Source of the DNA: an uncultured Alphaproteobacteria bacterium
GTDB taxonomy: Bacteria; Pseudomonadota; Alphaproteobacteria; Micropepsales; Micropepsaceae
Assembly (NCBI GenBank): GCA_902826695.1
Contig: CADEFU010000001.1
Location: 524,234-588,233, forward strand
Reading direction: 5' to 3'
Length of the DNA stretch: 64,000 nt
The notes below the pieces were generated by a model. That model did not search any database. It saw nothing but the letters and a program-made list of their open reading frames with translations, and had not been told where the DNA came from. Below are positions 59,314-64,000 of this stretch, piece after piece. Position numbers and translations under genes: made by a program. How positions within the stretch are numbered: position 1 is the stretch's first letter; each line of letters begins with the position of its first letter.

Positions 59314-60123
59314 TTAGCGGGCGCTGCAGATGTGCACGAACTGCGCGATTTCTTTTGCGCCGGCTCGACCGTCGAGGATGGCGAAGTCGCCCATACCGAT
59401 GCGAATAGGCACCATGGCGCCTGCGAGCGTTTGCCAGAACAGATTTGCCGCCGCTTGCTCGATCGCGAAGGGCATCGTTTCTTCGGCGCCGGCCTCTTGC
59501 AGCTTCTCGACTGTGGCGTCGTAACGGAGCACGCCCGATTGCGTGAAGAAATCGATCCGTGCGGTCGACGCATTGCCGAGACCGTCCGTCGATCCCGTGA
59601 ATTTCGCGGTGATGCGGCCGGAGCGGGGTTCGCAGGTCGCCGTCATCAGCGTTCCGTCGGCTTCGGGCACAGCGTAGTGCAGCGCCTGCAACAGGACGCC
59701 CGCGTCCGTGAGTTGGGCGAGGATCCACTTGAGCTCCGGTGCGGGCTGCACGGTCGGCGGCGGCGGTTGCACGGCCGTTGTCAGTCTGATGCGCCAGCGC
59801 GCTTCACAGAGATTGAGGCGCGGGTAGTGCACGACGTTGTTCGCGGTGCGCACTTCGAGCTCGTCGGTGTCGCACGGGATGCCGTCTTCATCGGCGACGA
59901 TCGGAAATCGGGCCTGCGGGGTGCCAAGGCCTTCGGCTTGTACAGGTTTGCCGTACTGCGACACTGCCGCAATCGCGACGCGTGGGTCGTCGCTCACCAG
60001 CGTGACGATCTCGCGGTATCCGACGTTCGATCCGGGGATGAAGACATAGGCTGCAGTGAAGGCTGCCACGACGCCGGCGAGGATGATGCCGACGCCGACC
60101 AGGGATCGTGATGATGGTGCCAT
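59314..60123 (-). CDS. Membrane-anchored periplasmic hypothetical protein (269 aa)
   Basis: One N-terminal transmembrane helix (about 9-28, VGVGIILAGVVAAFTAAYVF), then a periplasmic domain. Four cysteines: GIPCDTDEL, LNLCEARW, MTATCEPR and VHICSAR; two disulfides are likely. A Pro-rich segment (VQPPPPTVQPAPE) sits mid-protein. No known family recognised. It lies 73 bases before the membrane-protein gene on the same strand. Confidence 0.7.
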   Translation of the reverse strand: MAPSSRSLVGVGIILAGVVAAFTAAYVFIPGSNVGYREIVTLVSDDPRVAIAAVSQYGKPVQAEGLGTPQARFPIVADEDGIPCDTDELEVRTANNVVHYPRLNLCEARWRIRLTTAVQPPPPTVQPAPELKWILAQLTDAGVLLQALHYAVPEADGTLMTATCEPRSGRITAKFTGSTDGLGNASTARIDFFTQSGVLRYDATVEKLQEAGAEETMPFAIEQAAANLFWQTLAGAMVPIRIGMGDFAILDGRAGAKEIAQFVHICSAR

Positions 60124-60209
60124 CGGGCTTGTGCCTGCGTTGCTTGGACTTGTTAGGCGGGATCGGCGGTAGGTTGAAGCGGAATCATGGCGAGTGTGCG
60201 GCAGCGCAC

Positions 60210-60869
60210 TCAGCGACCGAAGAGGCCGACCAGTTCGGAGGGCGGCGCGCTGTTGCGGGTGACGATGACGATGGGCACGTCGATGAAGCGGGCCATCGAC
60301 TGCGCCGTCTCGGCCGGTGGCACGGGGCTACCCGGCGACTCGGACAAGACGATCACGCAAGGTTCGCGGCGGCGGGCGGCAAGCGCTTCGCAAGCCGTGA
60401 GCGTGTGGCTGATGGTGCCGAGATATGTGCCGGCCACGAGCACTATGTGTGCGTCGATGGCGGCAGCCAGATCGAGGTTTGTGAAGCGTGGCGCGAGCGG
60501 GGACATCAAACCGCCTGCGCCCTCGATGAACGTCACGCGGTCGGGACGAGCGGCGGCTGCGCAAGTGGCAACGAGTGCATCCACGCTGATCGGCCGATCT
60601 TCACGCTCTGCGGCCATGTCCGGCGAGAGCGCTGCTTTGTAGCGCCAAGGCGATAGTTCGACGATGTTTTGCTCGTTCACCGTGAGGCCGAGAGCGCGCA
60701 ACAGCAATCCGGTGTCGCTCTCTTCAGCGTGCCTTGGGTCGAAGCCGCTGATCACGGGCTTGAACGCGGTAACCGGCATGTTCTGGCGACGAAGCGCCCG
60801 GATCAGGCCGCAGGTGACGTAGGTCTTGCCGACTTCGGTGCCGGTTGCGGTGACGAAGAACGGTCTCAT
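60210..60869 (-). CDS. bioD: Dethiobiotin synthetase
   Basis: A 219-residue ATP-dependent enzyme that closes the ureido ring of dethiobiotin from DAPA and CO2. The P-loop FVTATGTEVGKTYVTCGLIR opens it; AFKPVISGF contains the DAPA-binding lysine, FIEGAGGLMSPLAP the EGAGG motif. Start ATG 60869 gives MRPFFVTATGTEVGKT, the normal BioD opening, so the upstream ATG at 60896 is rejected. It is downstream of bioF, separated by a 167-bp repeat element. Confidence 0.95.
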   Translation of the reverse strand: MRPFFVTATGTEVGKTYVTCGLIRALRRQNMPVTAFKPVISGFDPRHAEESDTGLLLRALGLTVNEQNIVELSPWRYKAALSPDMAAEREDRPISVDALVATCAAAARPDRVTFIEGAGGLMSPLAPRFTNLDLAAAIDAHIVLVAGTYLGTISHTLTACEALAARRREPCVIVLSESPGSPVPPAETAQSMARFIDVPIVIVTRNSAPPSELVGLFGR

Positions 60870-60901
60870 GCGGCATGGTCCAGTCGGTTGCCGCACTCAG
60901 T

Positions 60902-61068
60902 TTGTCTCCCCCGAGCTCCGCTCGGGGGAGTACGTGCGCCGCGTAGCGGCTGCATGGGAGGGGGGCGGCTCGGCGTTTGTGGGCTTGCTTTAGATTCAGC
61001 GCTGCCCCCCTCGTGTGCGGCAACTTCGTTGCGCACCCACTCCCCCAAACGCAGTTTGGGGGAGACAA
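60902..61068. repeat. 167-bp inverted-repeat element with paired hairpins (REPIN/MITE-like) between bioF and bioD
   Basis: Two ~67-bp arms (60902-60968 and 61001-61068 reversed) align without gaps. Each arm starts TTGTCTCCCCC and contains the same two hairpins: an 11-bp stem CTCCCCC(GAGC or AAAC) with (GCTC or GTTT)GGGGGAG, then a GTGC-based stem with a one-base bulge (GCCGC/GCGGC or GCAAC/GTTGC). Four stem positions differ between arms, always as complementary pairs. About 32 bases separate the arms. No open frame of note. This looks like a dispersed, structure-conserved repeat. It could also affect bioF-bioD read-through. Confidence 0.75.
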
Positions 61069-61092
61069 GCGGTTGTCGCTGACCGATCGCAT

Positions 61093-62199
61093 TCATCGCA
61101 CGAAGGGCCTTACGGCATCGGCGAGGCGCAGGACGTCCTCCTCGCGGTGGGCGGCAGAAAACGTCACGCGCAGGCGGGCCGTGTTCGCTGGAACCGTCGG
61201 CGGGCGGATCGCTGTGACGAGGAAGCCTTGGCGCTCCAGCGTCGTGGAGGCTTTGAGGGCGGCTTCGGGTGTGCCGAGCACGACGGGCACGATCGCCGAC
61301 TGCGCAGCCGGTAAGTTTGCGTGTGCCGTGAACGTGCGCGCGAGCGCGAGAGGGCGCGCGCAGAGGGCAGGGTCGCTTGCAATGATGTCGACGCCGGCGA
61401 TGGAGGCAGCGACGACGGCCGGCGGCAAGCCGGTGGCGTAGATGACGGAGCGTGCGCGGTTGACGAGGAGGTCGATGACCGGGCGGCTCGCCGCAACGTA
61501 GCCACCGTAGGAGCCGACAGCTTTCGAGAATGTGCCCATCTGTACGTCCGGGCGTGCGTTCCAGTGAGCCGCAGAGCCACGGCCGTTGCCAACGACGCCG
61601 AGGCCATGGGCGTCGTCGGTCATCACCCAGGCGTCGTGGTCGCGCGCGGCGGCAATGATGTCGGGCAGGGGGCTCAAGTCGCCGTCCATGCTGAAGACGC
61701 CTTCGGTCAGCACGAGGCAGTTTGCGGCGGCCGGCCGGTGCGCTTCGAGCAGGCTGCGCAGGTGTTCCACGTCGTTGTGACGGTACGTGTGTACAACAGC
61801 GCCGGAGAGCTTCGCGCCCGATATCATGCAGGCGTGGGAAAGCTCGTCCGCGAGGATGAGGTCGCCGGGGCCGACGAGGGCCGGGATCGTGCCGAGGTTT
61901 GCGAGATAGCCCGAGCCGAAGACGAGGGCTGCTTGCTCTCCCTTCAACGCGGCGATCTTTGCTTCAAGTTCGGCATAGAGGGCGTGATTGCCGGTGACGA
62001 GGCGTGACGCACCTGCGCCGGCGCCGTGTTCCAGCGCGGCGGCAGCGGCCGCCTTTAGCCGTTGATCCTGCGCGAGGCCGAGGTAGTCGTTGGAGCAAAA
62101 ATTCAGCGCCGTCCGGTTCGGCCCCGGCAGGGTGCGCAACAGTGCGCCGGATTGCAGAGCCTCAAGCTTGCGCCGGGCCATGTCGTCGAGAGAGGTCAT
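61093..62199 (-). CDS. bioF: 8-amino-7-oxononanoate synthase
   Basis: A 368-residue PLP enzyme of the alpha-oxoamine synthase family, joining pimeloyl-thioester and alanine in biotin synthesis. LNFCSNDYLGLAQDQRLKAA, GAGASRLVTGNHALYAELEA, VMTDDAHGLGVVGNGRG and MGTFSKAVGSYGGYVA (PLP lysine K226) are standard. Complete length. It diverges from bioA across 67 bases, where a shared promoter should lie; no BioR-type box was seen by eye. Confidence 0.95.
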   Translation of the reverse strand: MTSLDDMARRKLEALQSGALLRTLPGPNRTALNFCSNDYLGLAQDQRLKAAAAAALEHGAGAGASRLVTGNHALYAELEAKIAALKGEQAALVFGSGYLANLGTIPALVGPGDLILADELSHACMISGAKLSGAVVHTYRHNDVEHLRSLLEAHRPAAANCLVLTEGVFSMDGDLSPLPDIIAAARDHDAWVMTDDAHGLGVVGNGRGSAAHWNARPDVQMGTFSKAVGSYGGYVAASRPVIDLLVNRARSVIYATGLPPAVVAASIAGVDIIASDPALCARPLALARTFTAHANLPAAQSAIVPVVLGTPEAALKASTTLERQGFLVTAIRPPTVPANTARLRVTFSAAHREEDVLRLADAVRPFVR

Positions 62200-62266
62200 G
62201 GGTCATTCTAGGGCTTTGCATCTGCGAAATGGAACCCTTAGGTGTCAGGGTCAAGGAGGCGCGTGC

Positions 62267-63529
62267 GTGACGAATCCGGACTGGTTGACCAAAGGCTGGC
62301 CGCACATCTGGCTGCCCTATGCGCAGATGAAGACAGCGCCCGCGCCGCTCGCTGTCGTGGGCGCGGAGGGCACGCGGCTGAAGCTCGCCGACGGGCGCGC
62401 GTTGATCGACGGCGTGGCGTCATGGTGGACGGTCGCGCATGGCTACAATCATCCCCATATCCAGGGCGTGGTTAAGCGGCAGCTGGAGACGCTGCCCCAT
62501 GTGATGCTGGGCGGGCTTGCGCATGAGCAGGCCTATACGTTGGCGCGGCGGCTCGCGGCCTTGATGCCGGGCGATTTGAACCGGGTGTTCTTTTCCGATT
62601 CCGGGTCGGTTGCCGTGGAAGTTGCGCTCAAGATGGCGATCCAGTTCTGGATCAACCGGGGTGAGCGCGGGCGCACGAAGATCGTGAGCTTCAAGGGCGG
62701 CTATCACGGCGACACGTTCGCGACGATGGCGATCTGCGATCCCGACGAGGGGATGCATTCGCTGTTCAAGGGGGTGCTGAACGAGCAGATCGTCGTCGAC
62801 TTACCGCGCGACGAGGCGACATCGGCTGCGTTCGATACGTTGCTGGCGCGCGAGGCGAAGCATGTCGCGGCCGTGATCGTCGAGCCGCTGGTGCAGGGTG
62901 CTGCGGGCATGAAGTTCCATACGCCGGAGACGCTGGCGCGGATCGCAGCCAGCGCGCGCCGGCATGGGGTGCTGCTCATTCTGGACGAGATCTTCACGGG
63001 TTTCGCGCGCACGGGGACGATGTTTGCGATGGAGCAGGCGGGTGTCGTGCCCGACATCGTGTGTCTCGGCAAAGCGCTGACCGGTGGGACGGCGCCGCTC
63101 GCCGCGACCGTTGCGAGCGAGCGGGTGTTTGCCGGGTTCTTGTCCGACGATCCGGCTGCGGCGCTGATGCACGGGCCGACATTCATGGGCAATGCGCTTG
63201 CGTGCGCGGCGGCGAACGCGTCGCTCGACTTGTTCGAGCGCGAGCCACGCGTCGCGCAGGCCGGACGGATCGAGCGCATGCTGCGCGAAGGGCTGGAGGC
63301 TGCGCGGGGGCTGGCGCATGTGCGGGACGTGCGCGTGAAGGGCGCGATCGGCGTGATCGAGGTTCAGGGTTTCGATCCGCGCACGTTGCGTCAGAAGTTG
63401 ATCGACAAGGGTGTATGGATTCGTCCGTTCGGGAACATTGTCTATACAACGCCGCCGCTGACGATTTCGGATGCCGACCTGGCCACATTGACGGACGCTA
63501 TGGTATCGGTCGTGCGCGAGGCCCGTTGA
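62267..63529 (+). CDS. bioA: Adenosylmethionine-8-amino-7-oxononanoate aminotransferase
   Basis: A 420-residue class III PLP aminotransferase converting KAPA to DAPA with SAM as donor. HIWLPYAQMKTAPAPL is the BioA-type opening; LIDGVASWWTVAHGYNHPHI, FFSDSGSVAVEVALKMAIQF, FKGGYHGDTFATMAI, LLILDEIFTGFARTG, and the PLP lysine K269 in CLGKALTGG follow. Start GTG 62267 is fixed by AAGGAGG upstream. Divergent from bioF. bioB and bioC are not in the window. Confidence 0.95.
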   Translation: MTNPDWLTKGWPHIWLPYAQMKTAPAPLAVVGAEGTRLKLADGRALIDGVASWWTVAHGYNHPHIQGVVKRQLETLPHVMLGGLAHEQAYTLARRLAALMPGDLNRVFFSDSGSVAVEVALKMAIQFWINRGERGRTKIVSFKGGYHGDTFATMAICDPDEGMHSLFKGVLNEQIVVDLPRDEATSAAFDTLLAREAKHVAAVIVEPLVQGAAGMKFHTPETLARIAASARRHGVLLILDEIFTGFARTGTMFAMEQAGVVPDIVCLGKALTGGTAPLAATVASERVFAGFLSDDPAAALMHGPTFMGNALACAAANASLDLFEREPRVAQAGRIERMLREGLEAARGLAHVRDVRVKGAIGVIEVQGFDPRTLRQKLIDKGVWIRPFGNIVYTTPPLTISDADLATLTDAMVSVVREAR

Positions 63530-63532
63530 ACG

Positions 63533-63763
63533 ATGCGTCTAGATTTCACACCGTCCGACACTCCGGCCCGCCGCGCCAAGGCGTGGGCGGCGAGCTTGGT
63601 GTTGACGCTTTTCGCCGTCGCGGCAGTCATCGTCACCTGGTTCTTGTCTATCACCTATCTCATGCCCGTGATCGGCTTTGGTGCCATTGTGCTGGTTGCG
63701 GGTTTCGCTGGCGTGCTGAGCTATGGCTTGGGGCGGCTTTTTGACTGGCTCGCACGCGGCTAG
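63533..63763 (+). CDS. Small inner-membrane protein (76 aa)
   Basis: Starts three bases after bioA, so it is probably cotranscribed. Two hydrophobic helices (WAASLVLTLFAVAAVIVTWF and VIGFGAIVLVAGFAGVLSYG) with a short charged start (MRLDFTPSDTPARRAK) and a C-terminal RLFDWLARG. No recognised family; possibly only an operon neighbour. Confidence 0.65.
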   Translation: MRLDFTPSDTPARRAKAWAASLVLTLFAVAAVIVTWFLSITYLMPVIGFGAIVLVAGFAGVLSYGLGRLFDWLARG

Positions 63764-63823
63764 AACTTGCGGCACCTTTGGTGTGCCGTCTTGCACCTCG
63801 AAACTGTCGAACCGAGAGGCCGC

Positions 63824-64000
63824 ATGGAAATCAAAACCGCCGATTTTCAAGAGATAGGCACGTTTCTCGATTGGGCGGCTGCGGAGGGTTGGAACCCCGG
63901 TCTTGACGATGCGCTGCCGTTCTTCAGCGGCGATCCGAAGGGTTTTTTCATTGGCCGCGTCGATGGGGAGAAAGTCGCCGTCGTGTCGGTCGTGTGCAGC
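63824..64000 (+). CDS. GNAT-family acetyltransferase, 5' part
   Basis: ATG 63824 follows GAGAGG and opens MEIKTADFQEIGTFLDWAAA, then EGWNPGLDDALPFFSGDPKG and FFIGRVDGEKVAVVSVVCS. The WAAAEGWNPG...F...DP.GFF.g pattern is that of GNAT proteins with an N-terminal acetyltransferase plus C-terminal domain (YitH-like). Only 59 residues are visible before the window ends, so the acetyl-CoA motif is not seen. Confidence 0.7.
   Translation, partial: MEIKTADFQEIGTFLDWAAAEGWNPGLDDALPFFSGDPKGFFIGRVDGEKVAVVSVVCS

Noticed and set aside
60905..60930. The GC hairpin after bioF read as a simple terminator
   Set aside because: It has no T tract and is one half of a gapless inverted pair with compensatory changes, so a repeat element explains it better; a secondary termination effect remains possible.
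1..64000. CRISPR array, prophage, integrase or insertion sequence
   Set aside because: No direct-repeat/spacer pattern, transposase, integrase or phage structural motif was seen in any frame; the two tRNAs have no adjacent integrase or repeated 3' end.

Overview
The window is a GC-rich chromosomal segment from an alphaproteobacterium. The evidence is the Pcm-TolC-PopZ-ValS gene order (PopZ is an alphaproteobacterial polar organiser), an AapJQMP-type amino-acid transporter, a ChrR anti-sigma factor, and many outer-membrane beta-barrels with a large TonB receptor. The genus cannot be fixed from sequence alone; a Caulobacterales-, Micropepsales- or Rhizomicrobium-like lineage is a guess. I saw no phage, insertion sequence, CRISPR array or rRNA. 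Two tRNAs (Asn, Cys) are present.

Layout. 1-3.5 kb: 3' part of a fused flavin monooxygenase/Old Yellow Enzyme for aryl-CoA, a periplasmic cyclophilin and two small unknowns. 3.5-14.5 kb: six OmpA-type barrel plus peptidoglycan-binding paralogues on the minus strand, nearly all followed by their own hairpin terminator, with a 1017-residue TonB-dependent receptor set between the fifth and sixth. 14.7-21.1 kb: export part of an exopolysaccharide locus (phosphatase, Wza-like protein, outer-membrane barrel, Wzc-like tyrosine kinase, accessory proteins). 21.5-23.8 kb: Sel1-repeat protein, sugar-lactone oxidase and a small membrane protein. 23.8-27.0 kb (minus): metC-hisI-carboxyltransferase-biotin carrier operon. 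27.1-31.6 kb: aapJQMP plus a small secreted protein. 31.6-34.0 kb (minus): cysK-sseA-acetyltransferase.

34.0-41.3 kb (minus) holds the most interesting system: five fused-in-operon genes in the order SWIM zinc finger, DUF5691-like helical protein, MoxR AAA+ ATPase, DUF5682-like protein and VWA protein. It resembles the uncharacterised E. coli yehLMPQ locus. The DUF5682-like member carries two GxxH motifs and other residues typical of the TIKI/TraB/EreA hydrolase fold, so the locus may be an ATPase-driven chaperone with its own hydrolase.

41.4-45.3 kb: gamma-glutamylcyclotransferase-like protein, a ChrR anti-sigma factor without an adjacent sigma gene, and a cyclopropane-fatty-acid-synthase/flavoprotein pair, the usual targets of RpoE-ChrR singlet-oxygen control. 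45.5-49.8 kb: hydrolase, phosphatase, membrane proteins, two tRNAs and a DUF3095 protein whose two aspartate motifs look like a class III nucleotidyl cyclase. 50-55.6 kb: pcm, tolC, popZ, valS. 55.6-60.1 kb: a barrel-only paralogue of the OmpA array, a TetR regulator with a palindromic operator, a TTC38-like TPR protein and membrane proteins. 60.2-63.5 kb: biotin synthesis genes bioD and bioF (minus) and bioA (plus); between bioF and bioD lies a 167-bp inverted repeat whose two arms fold alike and show compensatory base changes. The window ends in a truncated acetyltransferase gene.
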